Of a DNA stretch of 64,000 nucleotides, positions 1-8,150 are shown one piece after another. Every line of letters begins with the position of its first letter. The stretch's first letter is position 1. Source of the stretch: Enterococcus asini ATCC 700915 (GTDB lineage Bacteria > Bacillota > Bacilli > Lactobacillales > Enterococcaceae); NCBI RefSeq assembly GCF_000407365.1, contig NZ_ASVU01000001.1, forward strand, positions 62,001 through 126,000. The letters are read 5' to 3'. The position numbers and the translations under genes are program-made. The notes under the pieces are model-generated. The model was not told the DNA's origin, made no database searches, and saw nothing but the letters and a program-made list of their open reading frames with translations.

Positions 1-210
1 CAAAAAGCCATAGCCTTCTTGTCCCACGATATCCAAGACGCCTTCCATATAGTAAAAACCTTGTTTCTCTGCTTGGGCGCGAATCACTGCCAAGGAAAGC
101 TCTTTTTTGTTCATCTGGCTGTAATAAGGAATCTTGAAATCCCGGGCGTAGCGATAGATTTCTTTTAAGGTCTTATGTTCCAGCTCAGACATTGTCAGAT
201 AATCACTCAT
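1..210 (-). CDS. rho: Transcription termination factor Rho, N-terminal part (gene runs off the left edge)
   Basis: Reading the minus strand from the ATG at 208-210 gives MSDYLTMSELEHKTLKEIYR and then a stretch containing KIPYYSQMNKKEL. This is the Rho N-terminal helical domain, followed by the start of the RNA-binding domain (GVLDIVGQEGYGFL). Only about 70 codons are in the window. The product is the hexameric ATP-dependent RNA helicase that ends transcription. The start lies 18 bases after the murA stop, so the two are probably co-transcribed. The order fba...murA-rho is the one known from Bacillus-type genomes. Identification rests on the N-terminus only; the ATPase domain is outside the window. 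Confidence 0.88.
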   Translation of the reverse strand, partial: MSDYLTMSELEHKTLKEIYRYARDFKIPYYSQMNKKELSLAVIRAQAEKQGFYYMEGVLDIVGQEGYGFL

Positions 211-228
211 GGCCGATCCCTTCTTTGA

Positions 229-1488
229 TCATTCTTCCACCATCTCAATGTCGCCGCCGAGAGCTTGGATTTTCTCAATAATGTGATCATAGCCCCGTAG
301 GATGAATTCCACATTGGTAATCGTCGTCGTGCCTTCTGCCATCAATCCGGCAATCACTAGCGCCGCCCCGGCCCTCAAATCACTAGCCACGACTTCCGCT
401 CCGTGGAGTTTGGTGGGACCGTTGACGATAATCATATTACCTTCAATCTGCGCATCCGCACCCATTCGCACCATTTCCGGGATATGGTTCACTCGCTTGG
501 CATAAATCGTATCGATCACATCCGAAGTTCCCTTGGCTTTCATTAACAAAGGCGTAATCGGCTGTTGGAGATCCGTGGCAAAACCTGGATAAGGATAGGT
601 TTTGACGATTACAGGATTGAGCTCTTTAACTGGGAAGACTTCGATGCTGTCTTCTTTGACTTCCATAGGCACGCCTAGTTCTTCTAGCTTCGCAATATAG
701 CTTTCCAAATGCTCATAGATCACATTGTTGACTTTAATGCCTTCGCCGACAGCCGCAGCCATAGCCAAATACGTTCCCGCCTCGATGCGGTCCGGGATAA
801 TGGAATGCCGGCAACCGTGGAGTTTTTCTACTCCTTCGATTCGAATTTCATTGGTACCAGCTCCGCGAATCTTCGCCCCCATGTTGTTCAACAAAGTGGC
901 CACATCGATGATTTCAGGTTCCCGGGCGGCATTTTCGATAATCGTCTTGCCTTCTGCTTTTACCGCCGCCAACATGATATTAATCGTGGCGCCAATGGAT
1001 ACCATATCCAAGAAAATCCGTTCCCCGTGCAACTTCTTATCCGGCGTCCGCAAATACATGGCTCCGTGTTCATTGGTCACTTTTGCTCCTAGCATTTCAA
1101 AGCCTTTAATATGTAAATCAATCGGGCGTGGTCCTAAATAACAGCCCCCAGGTAAGCCCACGACTGCCTCGCCAAAGCGTCCCAAAAGTGCTCCCATAAA
1201 ATAATAGGAAGCTCGTAAACTATTGATTTTGCCACTAGGCATGGGAATCGAAACCAATTCTGTGGAATCGATTTCCAGCGTGTTGTTTTGGAAAGTCGTC
1301 TTTACCCCCATGATTTCTAGAATATCCATTAAGGAATGTACGTCTTGAATGTCTGGTACGCCTTCTAAGATTACGGGAGAATCCGCTAAAATGGCAGCCG
1401 GAATTAAAGCTACCGCACTATTTTTTGCACCACTAATGGTTACTTCCCCTTTTAGAGGACGGCCACCGTGAATTTTTATTTTTTTCAT
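229..1488 (-). CDS. murA: UDP-N-acetylglucosamine 1-carboxyvinyltransferase (MurA2/MurAB/MurZ type)
   Basis: The 419-residue protein has the full family length. It transfers enolpyruvate from PEP to UDP-GlcNAc, the first committed step of peptidoglycan synthesis in the cytosol. The substrate-binding Lys-Asn pair is at residues 22-23 (GAKNSA), and the loop [14 protein letters not shown] carries the PEP-binding, fosfomycin-sensitive Cys at residue 116. Low-GC Gram-positives usually have two murA copies. The copy lying immediately upstream of rho and downstream of fba is the murAB/murZ paralogue, so I assign this one by synteny. thiD lies upstream behind a terminator. Confidence 0.95.
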   Translation of the reverse strand: MKKIKIHGGRPLKGEVTISGAKNSAVALIPAAILADSPVILEGVPDIQDVHSLMDILEIMGVKTTFQNNTLEIDSTELVSIPMPSGKINSLRASYYFMGALLGRFGEAVVGLPGGCYLGPRPIDLHIKGFEMLGAKVTNEHGAMYLRTPDKKLHGERIFLDMVSIGATINIMLAAVKAEGKTIIENAAREPEIIDVATLLNNMGAKIRGAGTNEIRIEGVEKLHGCRHSIIPDRIEAGTYLAMAAAVGEGIKVNNVIYEHLESYIAKLEELGVPMEVKEDSIEVFPVKELNPVIVKTYPYPGFATDLQQPITPLLMKAKGTSDVIDTIYAKRVNHIPEMVRMGADAQIEGNMIIVNGPTKLHGAEVVASDLRAGAALVIAGLMAEGTTTITNVEFILRGYDHIIEKIQALGGDIEMVEE

Positions 1489-1605
1489 CTATCTTCACCT
1501 TAAATGTTATTTTTATTAGCTAAATTTTGTATATCTCTTCCGATTTTAACACAAAGGACTGCTTTTCTAAATAAGAATCTCTGTTTCCTTTCATAAAGCC
1601 ACGGC

Positions 1606-1636
1606 AAAAACCGCCATCTCTTAAGAAATGGCGGCC
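1606..1636 (-). terminator. Intrinsic terminator after thiD
   Basis: On the minus strand a perfect 9-bp GC-rich stem (CCGCCATTTC / GAGATGGCGG, loop TTAA) is followed by TTTTTG. It lies between thiD and murA and should separate the two transcripts. Confidence 0.8.
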
Positions 1637-1660
1637 TTTGTCAGCTTTTAATAAGAATAG

Positions 1661-2452
1661 CTAGTCGTTCGGATAAAAAGCCCAGAAATGATGGGTCGGT
1701 CCGTGCCCTGCTCCAAGAGGTAAAGCTTGCTGAATCGCTTGGGTGATATAGTCTTTTGCCTGCTGCACCGCTTCAGGTAAACGCGCCCCTAAGGCCAGCT
1801 GGGCACAAATCGCTGAAGACAAGGTGCAGCCTGTACCATGGGTGTTCTTCGTATCGATTCGTGGGGCCTCATAAGAAAATAGTGTTTCTCCGTCAAATAA
1901 GAGGTCTGTGGCATCTGCTACTCGATGGCCTCCCTTCACTAAAACCGCCGCCCCGGTAGCCTGATGAATTAGCCGAGCCGCTTGTTCCATTTCAGCCAAC
2001 GTGGTGATTTGCATATCCGCGATTTTTTCGGCCTCGGGAATATTGGGCGTAATCAAAGTAGCTAGGGGCAAAACTTTCTCAATCAAGGTTGCGATGGCTT
2101 CTTCCTCCATCAGGGCGCTGCCATTTTTGGCATACATCACCGGGTCTAAGACAATGTTTGGTACTTGCCATTTTGTAAGACTTGCGGCCACTGCCTCCAT
2201 GGTTTCTTTGCAAGACAACATGCCGATTTTCACTCCATCGGGAAAGATATCCTCACAAACTGCGGTGATCTGCTCTTGGATAATCTCCGGAGTCATATCT
2301 TGATAGCTAATGACCCGTACGGTATTTTCTGCCACCACAGAAGTAATGGCCGACATACCAAAAACTCCGTGAGCTGAAAAAGTCTTCAAATCTGCTTGAA
2401 TCCCCGCTCCGCCACTGCAATCAGAACCGGCAATCGTTAATGCTGTTTTCAT
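1661..2452 (-). CDS. thiD: Hydroxymethylpyrimidine/phosphomethylpyrimidine kinase
   Basis: The 263-residue protein is a ribokinase-fold kinase that phosphorylates HMP and HMP-P for thiamine diphosphate synthesis. The N-terminus MKTALTIAGSDCSGGAGIQAD binds the pyrimidine. Near residues 205-215, NTHGTGCTLSSA is the anion hole with the catalytic Cys/Gly region typical of ThiD/PdxK. A TPP riboswitch with its own terminator lies directly upstream, which favours ThiD over a pyridoxal kinase role. No thiE, thiM or thiamine transporter gene is next to it, so it appears to serve HMP salvage as a single-gene unit. Confidence 0.93.
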   Translation of the reverse strand: MKTALTIAGSDCSGGAGIQADLKTFSAHGVFGMSAITSVVAENTVRVISYQDMTPEIIQEQITAVCEDIFPDGVKIGMLSCKETMEAVAASLTKWQVPNIVLDPVMYAKNGSALMEEEAIATLIEKVLPLATLITPNIPEAEKIADMQITTLAEMEQAARLIHQATGAAVLVKGGHRVADATDLLFDGETLFSYEAPRIDTKNTHGTGCTLSSAICAQLALGARLPEAVQQAKDYITQAIQQALPLGAGHGPTHHFWAFYPND

Positions 2453-2499
2453 TGTTACTCCTCCTTGTTTGTGTTTTTTCCGGTGTCTTTTCCAAAAGA

Positions 2500-2527
2500 A
2501 AAGACACCTCCAAGTTAAGGAGATGTC
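2500..2527 (-). terminator. Terminator of the TPP riboswitch expression platform
   Basis: On the minus strand AGACATCTCC-TTAACTT-GGAGGTGTCT forms a 10-bp stem (one G-U) followed by a T-rich run. It lies between the TPP aptamer and the thiD ribosome binding site, so thiD is probably controlled by premature termination. Confidence 0.78.
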
Positions 2528-2549
2528 TGAATGGACGATGGTTCACAAA

Positions 2550-2690
2550 AGGACCATGTGCTTCAAGACGTTGCTCCCTACGCTGGTTTTAGCCAACAGG
2601 TTCAAAGGGTCAGGTTTTACCTTCTCAACGCCAATGCGTCCCCCTGCAAACATATTTCTTAGGGCAAGCATACCCTATTTCCCTTGTTCT
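2550..2690 (-). promoter_or_regulatory. TPP (THI-box) riboswitch controlling thiD
   Basis: Minus-strand sequence contains the conserved THI elements in order. A GGGGGACGC...GGCGTTGAGA segment (the CUGAGA-like internal loop) comes first. Then come ACCCTTTGAACCTG and, after a short linker, CCAGCGTAGGGAGCAAC closing the helix (conserved core about 2569-2645). Known biology: thiamine diphosphate binding switches off downstream thiamine genes. Here thiD is the only gene downstream. The exact 5' end of the aptamer is approximate. Confidence 0.93.
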
Positions 2691-2720
2691 GACAAGCTAC
2701 CTTGATTCATCTGTGGTCAC

Positions 2721-3797
2721 TTATTGACCATAGCAGACCTTACAAGGCTTTAGTCCCAAAGATTTTACCAAAGCCAGATTGGACTTGGTGAAATCCCCCG
2801 GTCCATGCGCATGGCTATGATACTTTTCCCCACTGCGAGTGATGTAGACGACTTTTTCTACATCAGGATTGGTGGTAGTAGCAGCACTAGTATCCGTCTC
2901 TGCTTGAGAATCTGAGCTTTTGGTGGTACTGCTATCATTTTTTGCATATTCTGGTGCTACGACACTGGTGCCATCTGCATAATTTAACGTGACACCTTCT
3001 TGCACATTAAAGATATACACATTGAAGCTGATCTGATCATCCCCAATGGACTGGGCTTCCAAGTGAACGCCTCGTGCCAAAAGCTCCTCCTCTCGAAAAA
3101 TCGGCGTCACCCGATAACGGACATAGTGTTCGGGACTTTGCTCTAGAAAACTTTTGATGTCCATTTCATAAAGTAACATCCCGGGGCTGTTTAATTGCCG
3201 GGTACCGGTGATTAAATTTTTCCAATTGGCATTTTCCCCGGATAAAGCAAAACCAATCAGATGGGAGCGATTGTAGAGATAGCCCCCTTTGATTTCTTTA
3301 TTGTGCCAGCCGGTGGGCGTCACACTGGAGATATCTCCCCGTTTTTCCGTAGGCATCAAGCTTTGATTAAGTAACGCATCGGCTTCCGTAGCACGGTTTA
3401 ACTGATCCAGATCTCCGTAGTGCTCCCAGGCACCTTTACTTGTATCGAGCTCTGCACTGGTAAATAAGGGCACATTGTCATTGAGCTCAATGGTTTGCTC
3501 CCCGCCGGAATAGTCCTTCGTTGCCAAATCCAGATTCAGCGCTTCTGCTTTAGCCTTAATAATCTCATCGGAAGGACTCACCGTGGTGCTCTCAGTGGTG
3601 GATGTCGCAGTCGTCTCCGTGGAAGAATGATCCGAGGAAACAGTCTGACTCACCTCTGTGGATGGACTACTCGACGCATGCGAGTCTTTTTCTGGGGTAG
3701 TTTGACAGCCGGTTAAGCCGATTAATGCCATGACTCCTAAAAAGAGACTCAGCTTTTTAGCGGTGCCTCGTAGTTTTTGTCTGCTAGTTTGTTTCAT
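2721..3797 (-). CDS. Lipoprotein DNA/RNA non-specific endonuclease with C-terminal Cys/His module
   Basis: The 358-residue protein begins with a lipoprotein signal (LIGLTGC, Cys about residue 31), then a Ser/Thr/Glu-rich linker (about 35-80). The nuclease domain follows: GGYLYNRSHLIGFALSG holds the catalytic histidine motif of the EndA/NucA family (DRGH-type, here NRSH). NANWKNLITGTRQLN carries the metal-binding Asn. The last 45 residues (VYITRSGEKYHSHAHGPG...PCKVCYGQ) form a small domain with two His and a CxxC, found at the end of some Gram-positive secreted nucleases. It is likely surface-anchored and degrades extracellular nucleic acid. It is monocistronic, with no competence genes nearby. 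Confidence 0.85.
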   Translation of the reverse strand: MKQTSRQKLRGTAKKLSLFLGVMALIGLTGCQTTPEKDSHASSSPSTEVSQTVSSDHSSTETTATSTTESTTVSPSDEIIKAKAEALNLDLATKDYSGGEQTIELNDNVPLFTSAELDTSKGAWEHYGDLDQLNRATEADALLNQSLMPTEKRGDISSVTPTGWHNKEIKGGYLYNRSHLIGFALSGENANWKNLITGTRQLNSPGMLLYEMDIKSFLEQSPEHYVRYRVTPIFREEELLARGVHLEAQSIGDDQISFNVYIFNVQEGVTLNYADGTSVVAPEYAKNDSSTTKSSDSQAETDTSAATTTNPDVEKVVYITRSGEKYHSHAHGPGDFTKSNLALVKSLGLKPCKVCYGQ

Positions 3798-3884
3798 TAT
3801 TACCTACTCCTAAAGTTTGTCTCTCCAAACTATACTACAAATTGCCACTAGAAAGAAGTCGCAAGGAAGATCGACCCCAGACAC

Positions 3885-3972
3885 AAAAAAGAAACCGCCG
3901 CGTCAGGAAATCCGGTAGCTTTTTTCTGCTACTTGAAAACCGGATATCCTTCCTCAACGGATTCTTTCTTGT
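3885..3972 (-). terminator. Long imperfect hairpin / terminator after the HTH-membrane regulator
   Basis: Complementary arms around CCGGTAGC...GCTAC...CCGG are extended by CCGCGTCAGGAA / GAGGAAGGAT-like arms. On the minus strand they precede TTTCTTTTTTG. It lies just past the stop of the gene at 3988-4968. Confidence 0.55.
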
Positions 3973-3987
3973 GGGATTTAATTTCAA

Positions 3988-4968
3988 TCAGTTGTTCTTT
4001 TGAAACAACTTGACCACAGCGATCACGGCGCCATAGAGCACCCCTGCCACCGGCCAAATCACCCAGCTCGTGTGCCAGTTATTGGTCAAAAAGCTGTAGC
4101 CAAGATACAAAGCGATGACAACCGGCCAATAAATTGCCGCAATGCCATTGGTCCGATTCGCTTCTTGCTTCATTTGTCTGCTGTAGTCGCCTTCTTGCAA
4201 AAGCTTCAACATGCTTTCCCAACGAATGGCATTGATAATAAAAATCGCTACCCCAATGGCTTCAATTACCAAAAGTGTCGCCAAACCGATCACGATGTAT
4301 ACTTCATTTTCGGTAAACGAGCTGAGTAATAAAGGCAAGACCCCTAAGATACACAGACTAGTGGCGATGATATTGTTCCGCGTGTAGGTGCCATGATACG
4401 CTTTTTGCCGCTCCCTCACCATGCCTGTCACACCGTATTCCGTCTCAAAAATCTCCTCATCTAAGAAATGAAAAGCCTCGGTCTGAGAACCGCTGTAAAT
4501 GAAGATTGCCACGGCTGGCGTGATGATAAGTAGTAACAACAAGAGCCCTGTGATTCCTGCTATCATTTCAGACAAAGTGTGTGGATATTGACTACTAATG
4601 CCCCCAAGCACAATCAAAGGGATCGGTGCTAGCATACACAAAACCGTGGCCAATGCGATTAGTTTTGATGTCTTATCTTTCAGACGTAGAAACTGGTGGG
4701 CTTCTGCTAAGGTTACTTTACGACCAGCGACTTCCTCTGTATCCACAAATTCCGGTTCTTCGATTTCATCTTTAAATAGGTAATCCGTGCTCACGCCAAA
4801 CAATTCCGATAAACGAATCACTTTATTGATATCGGGAATCGATTGGGCGCTTTCCCATTTGGAGACCGATTGCCGGGAGACATTCATTAATTCCGCCAAC
4901 TCTTCTTGGGTCCAACCGTTCTTCTTACGCTCTCGAATAATCTTATCTGCTAAAATCATGTTGCTCAC
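3988..4968 (-). CDS. XRE-family HTH regulator fused to six-helix membrane domain
   Basis: The 326-residue protein starts with a Cro/CI helix-turn-helix. In residues 9-60, WTQEELAELMNVSRQSVSKWESAQSIP is the classical recognition region. After a linker, hydrophobic segments near residues 101-121, 138-158, 198-218, 222-245, 272-292 and 300-320 indicate a polytopic membrane portion. Membrane-tethered XRE proteins of this layout are common in Firmicutes but rarely characterised. The gene stands alone, so no target is evident. An upstream dyad of spaced CTAGT/ACTAG-like words near 5015-5045 might be autoregulatory, but this is weak. Confidence 0.8.
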   Translation of the reverse strand: MSNMILADKIIRERKKNGWTQEELAELMNVSRQSVSKWESAQSIPDINKVIRLSELFGVSTDYLFKDEIEEPEFVDTEEVAGRKVTLAEAHQFLRLKDKTSKLIALATVLCMLAPIPLIVLGGISSQYPHTLSEMIAGITGLLLLLLIITPAVAIFIYSGSQTEAFHFLDEEIFETEYGVTGMVRERQKAYHGTYTRNNIIATSLCILGVLPLLLSSFTENEVYIVIGLATLLVIEAIGVAIFIINAIRWESMLKLLQEGDYSRQMKQEANRTNGIAAIYWPVVIALYLGYSFLTNNWHTSWVIWPVAGVLYGAVIAVVKLFQKNN

Positions 4969-5172
4969 CTCTTTATTGGATTTTGTACACTTCCTACTAT
5001 TAAAATACAGTAGAACTCAGTTACCTACTAGAAATTCCTAGTTGTTTTTTGTCAACTGGCGGTTGCATTGGCTTTACAATCGTGTATTTTAAAGGAAAAA
5101 GTTTCGTTACTAGTTTTTTCACTATTTTAAGAATAACATGTTGGAAGATGAAAAGGCGAGTAAAAGAAAGCA

Positions 5173-5212
5173 CAAAAAAACTCCCATCGCCGAAACGATA
5201 GGAGTTTTCTCA
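5173..5212 (-). terminator. Intrinsic terminator after fba
   Basis: On the minus strand AACTCCTATCG-TTTCGG-CGATGGGAGTT is followed by seven Ts. The stem is 11 bp with one wobble, immediately after the fba stop. Confidence 0.88.
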
Positions 5213-5221
5213 AAGTCTGAA

Positions 5222-6091
5222 TTATGCTTTGTTAGCAGAACCGAACCAGTCGATGTGTTCTTCAGCGTCTTTGATGATGGCAGCTTTACCAGGTGCCAAC
5301 AATTTACGAGGGTCGAAACCTTTACCTTCATGGTCTTTACCAGCTTCGATGTATTCACGAGTTGCTTTAGCAAATGACAATTGGAATTCAGTATTAACGT
5401 TAACTTTAGAAATCCCCATGGAGATTGCTTTTTCGATTTGTTCTTGAGGGATACCAGATCCGCCGTGCAATACCAATGGCACATCTTCGCCGACAGCAGC
5501 TGCAATTTCTTGCAAGTGGTCAAAAGCAAGACCTTGCCAGTTTTCAGGGTAAACACCGTGGATGTTCCCAATCCCACATGCTAGAGAGTCGATTCCGGTA
5601 GCAACCATTTGTACGCATTCGTTGATATCAGCTAATTCGCCAGCACCGATGATGCCGTCTTCTTCCCCACCGATTGAACCAACTTCACATTCAACAGCGA
5701 TGCCTTTTGCATGTGCTTTTTCAACAACGTCTTTAGCCAATTTCAAGTTTTCTTCAAATGGCAAGTGAGAGCCATCGAACATAACGGAAGAATAACCAAC
5801 TTCGATACATTCCAAAGCTGCTTCATAGTCACCATGGTCCAAGTGCAATGCAACAGGAACAGTGATACCCATTGAGTCGATCAAGTTGTTTACAAGGTCA
5901 ACGATTACTTTGTAGCCGCCCATGTATTTTGCAGCACCCATAGAAGTTTGGATAAGCACTGGTGCTTTTTTCGCTTCTGCTGCAGTTAACAAAGCTTGTG
6001 TCCATTCCAAGTTGTTTGTGTTGTACCCGCCAATTGCGTAACCGCCTTTACGAGCTGCTTTCAGAAATTCTACTGATGATACTACTGGCAT
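5222..6091 (-). CDS. fba: Class II fructose-1,6-bisphosphate aldolase
   Basis: The 289-residue zinc enzyme cleaves fructose-1,6-bisphosphate into DHAP and GAP in central glycolysis. LHLDHG at residues 82-87 contains the Zn ligand His and the catalytic Asp. GSIGGEEDG is the family signature around residues 140-150. PLVLHGGSGIP and VNVNTEFQ complete the phosphate-binding and Zn sites. The start has a strong AGGAGG site (minus strand, about 6100-6105). The gene is monocistronic, ended by the terminator at 5173-5212. It lies in the conserved fba...murA-rho neighbourhood. Confidence 0.97.
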   Translation of the reverse strand: MPVVSSVEFLKAARKGGYAIGGYNTNNLEWTQALLTAAEAKKAPVLIQTSMGAAKYMGGYKVIVDLVNNLIDSMGITVPVALHLDHGDYEAALECIEVGYSSVMFDGSHLPFEENLKLAKDVVEKAHAKGIAVECEVGSIGGEEDGIIGAGELADINECVQMVATGIDSLACGIGNIHGVYPENWQGLAFDHLQEIAAAVGEDVPLVLHGGSGIPQEQIEKAISMGISKVNVNTEFQLSFAKATREYIEAGKDHEGKGFDPRKLLAPGKAAIIKDAEEHIDWFGSANKA

Positions 6092-6306
6092 GATAAATTT
6101 CCTCCTAAATTGAGTCCTAATTTGTTAGGCTGTTGCCTAACCAACGCTTATATTTTAGCAAACTTATGGCTTAAGCGCTAGTAATACCGCCCTTTTCTTG
6201 GGATATTTCCATTAAATAGCAGAAACATCCGTTCTTTTTCAGAAACTTTCCAGATTTGACTAGAAAGAAAACGCTCATCATTGAGTATAAATAACTAAAC
6301 TTTTTC

Positions 6307-7113
6307 TCATTCAGGTTGTTTTCCCAAAGTAGACAAGATACCCCCGTCCACGTATAGAATATGTCCGTTAATAAAATCAGATGCCCGGGAAGATAAAAAA
6401 ACAGCTGGTCCTTTCAAATCCCCAGTTTCCCCCCAGCGATCCGCCGGCGTCCGATCCCGAATAAAGGCATCAAAAGGATGACGACTGCCATCTGGCTGTG
6501 TCTCCCGCAGCGGCGCGGTTTGAGGAGTGGCGATGTAGCCCGGCCCAATGCCATTACACTGGATATTGGCCCCGCCAAATTCGGCACAGATATTTTTAGT
6601 CAACATCTTCAAGCCCCCTTTAGCCGCCGCATAGCCTGCCACCGTCTCTCGCCCTAGCTCACTCATCATGGAGCAGATATTGATGATTTTTCCTTGACCT
6701 TGAGCAATCATTCCCGGTAAAACTGCCTTTGCTGCGATAAATGGCCCGGTAAGATCCACGTCGACCACTTGACGAAAATCCGCCGCACTCATTTCCAACA
6801 TGGGAATGCGTTTGATGATTCCTGCATTGTTCACCAAAATATTGATTGGTCCTAAATCTGCGGTAATGCTTTTTACCATTTGGGCTACCGCAGCTTCATC
6901 GGTGACATCACAAACATACCCAGAAGCCGGAATCCCCGCTTTCGCATAATTTTCCAAGCCACGCTCTCTGGAACGTTCACTGGAGCTATTAAATGCTACT
7001 TTTGCCCCAGCTTCGTGTAACGCGCTGGCGATTTCAAAACCAATCCCGTGGGAGCCACCTGTGACCAGCGCCACTTGACCGTCTAAACGAAAGTCATTCA
7101 TTGAAAAAGTCAT
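6307..7113 (-). CDS. KduD/gluconate 5-dehydrogenase-like short-chain dehydrogenase
   Basis: The 268-residue SDR has a Rossmann fold with TGGSHGIG (residues 18-25) for NAD(P), NNAG near residue 95, and the catalytic Ser / YAAAK pattern (AGYAAAKGG). The closest families by motif are gluconate 5-dehydrogenase and KduD/DhuD, which reduce or oxidise keto-deoxy-uronates derived from pectin or glycosaminoglycans. If so, it could work with the uronate locus at 50-63 kb although it sits 45 kb away, next to fba. It is monocistronic. A weak cre-like site (7176-7191) lies upstream, consistent with carbon control. Exact substrate is uncertain. Confidence 0.8.
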   Translation of the reverse strand: MTFSMNDFRLDGQVALVTGGSHGIGFEIASALHEAGAKVAFNSSSERSRERGLENYAKAGIPASGYVCDVTDEAAVAQMVKSITADLGPINILVNNAGIIKRIPMLEMSAADFRQVVDVDLTGPFIAAKAVLPGMIAQGQGKIINICSMMSELGRETVAGYAAAKGGLKMLTKNICAEFGGANIQCNGIGPGYIATPQTAPLRETQPDGSRHPFDAFIRDRTPADRWGETGDLKGPAVFLSSRASDFINGHILYVDGGILSTLGKQPE

Positions 7114-7175
7114 AGTTTCTCTCTCCTTTACTCATCTTACTTCTATCCTACCTTATTTCCCGGAAAAAACGCGAA

Positions 7176-7191
7176 CTTTTCAGCGTTTTCC
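7176..7191 (-). promoter_or_regulatory. Possible catabolite-responsive element upstream of the KduD-like gene
   Basis: Minus-strand GGAAAACGCTGAAA matches the cre consensus TGWAARCGYTWNCW at about 11 of 14 positions and lies about 65 bases before the start codon. Weak support. Confidence 0.35.
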
Positions 7192-7255
7192 TTGGAATTT
7201 GCCGCACTGGGTTCAAAAAAGAGGCCCCGTCTATCTTCTACTGCTCTTCCTTTGG

Positions 7256-7261
7256 TATAAT
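7256..7261 (+). promoter_or_regulatory. -10 box for the folate operon
   Basis: A perfect TATAAT lies 37 bases before the folB ATG, with AAGGAGG between them. No good -35 hexamer is seen at 17 bases upstream. Confidence 0.5.
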
Positions 7262-7297
7262 AAGCCCAATATCAAGTCAATTTAAGGAGGAAATCAG

Positions 7298-7666
7298 ATG
7301 GATTGCATTCGGATTAACAATCAGAAATTTTTCACCAAAAATGGTGTGTTGCCGGAAGAAAAAATTCTCGGGCAACAGTTAGAAGTGGATATTGAGCTAC
7401 GACTAGATCTCTCAACAGCCGGTAAAACAGACGATGTGGCAGATACCGTCAATTATGCGGCAGTCAATGAAAAAATCTCTCAAACCATTACTACCCGCTC
7501 CTTTAACCTTATCGAAGCGGTAGCCTCCGCTATTTTAGATGATATTGAAGCGGACTTTGGAGCACAGCTAGACAGTGCCCTCGTTCGGGTTCGGAAATAC
7601 GGTGTGCCCATGCCTGGCGCTTTCGACAATGTGGAAGTCCAGCTAGAAAGAAGGTTCGCCGAATGA
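7298..7666 (+). CDS. folB: Dihydroneopterin aldolase
   Basis: The 122-residue enzyme converts 7,8-dihydroneopterin to 6-hydroxymethyl-dihydropterin in folate synthesis. Recognisable are the N-terminal DCIRINNQKF (family DxIxlxglxf), LPEEKILGQQLEVDIEL, and DTVNYAAVNEKI containing the Tyr and pterin-binding Asn. RKYGVPMPGAFDNVEV is the C-terminal KP-type motif. An AAGGAGG site sits at proper spacing. It is the first gene of a five-gene operon and overlaps folK by four bases (ATGA). Confidence 0.95.
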   Translation: MDCIRINNQKFFTKNGVLPEEKILGQQLEVDIELRLDLSTAGKTDDVADTVNYAAVNEKISQTITTRSFNLIEAVASAILDDIEADFGAQLDSALVRVRKYGVPMPGAFDNVEVQLERRFAE

Positions 7667-8148
7667 TTGGTTATTTAGCATTAGGGAGCAATCAAGGGAA
7701 TTCCTTAGCCAATCTAAAAGCTGCTAGAGCGGCTTTAGAGGCACTCCCAGAAGTCCAGGTCGTGGCCTCTTCGTCCTTGTATGAAACCGATCCGTATGGT
7801 CCAGTGGCCCAAGATGATTTTCTCAACGCCGTGATTCGGATTGAGACTACATTGGAACCGGGCTTTTTACTGGGAAAGATTCACCAGATTGAAGCCGACT
7901 TAGGCCGGGTGCGCACGATTCATTGGGGTCCCCGCACGATTGATATCGACATTTTGCTGCTGGATGATGTCAAACTCACGACGCCTCGCTTGACGATTCC
8001 TCATGTGGAAATCACCAAACGAGCCTTCGTCCTGATTCCTTTGCAAGATGTCTACCAAGAAAAGACGTTACAAGGAAAAAGTTTATCGGAATGGATCGAA
8101 GCAACCGGGGATGAAAAGACCGTAAGACTAAGTGAAAAGGTGTGGTAA
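7663..8148 (+). CDS. folK: 2-amino-4-hydroxy-6-hydroxymethyldihydropteridine pyrophosphokinase
   Basis: The 161-residue enzyme transfers pyrophosphate from ATP to hydroxymethyl-dihydropterin. LALGSNQGN (residues 5-13) is the family N-terminal motif. The signature RTIHWGPRTIDIDILLLDD (residues 85-103) carries the two Mg-binding Asp residues, and TIPHVEITKRAFVLIPL closes the active site. It overlaps folB by four bases and ends at the folE ribosome binding site. Confidence 0.96.
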   Translation: MIGYLALGSNQGNSLANLKAARAALEALPEVQVVASSSLYETDPYGPVAQDDFLNAVIRIETTLEPGFLLGKIHQIEADLGRVRTIHWGPRTIDIDILLLDDVKLTTPRLTIPHVEITKRAFVLIPLQDVYQEKTLQGKSLSEWIEATGDEKTVRLSEKVW

Positions 8149-8150
8149 TC

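Noticed and set aside
5122-5577. Overlapping 151-codon frame on the fba strand
   Set aside because: It is a shadow of fba in another frame, running past its terminator; codon pattern and content are not protein-like.
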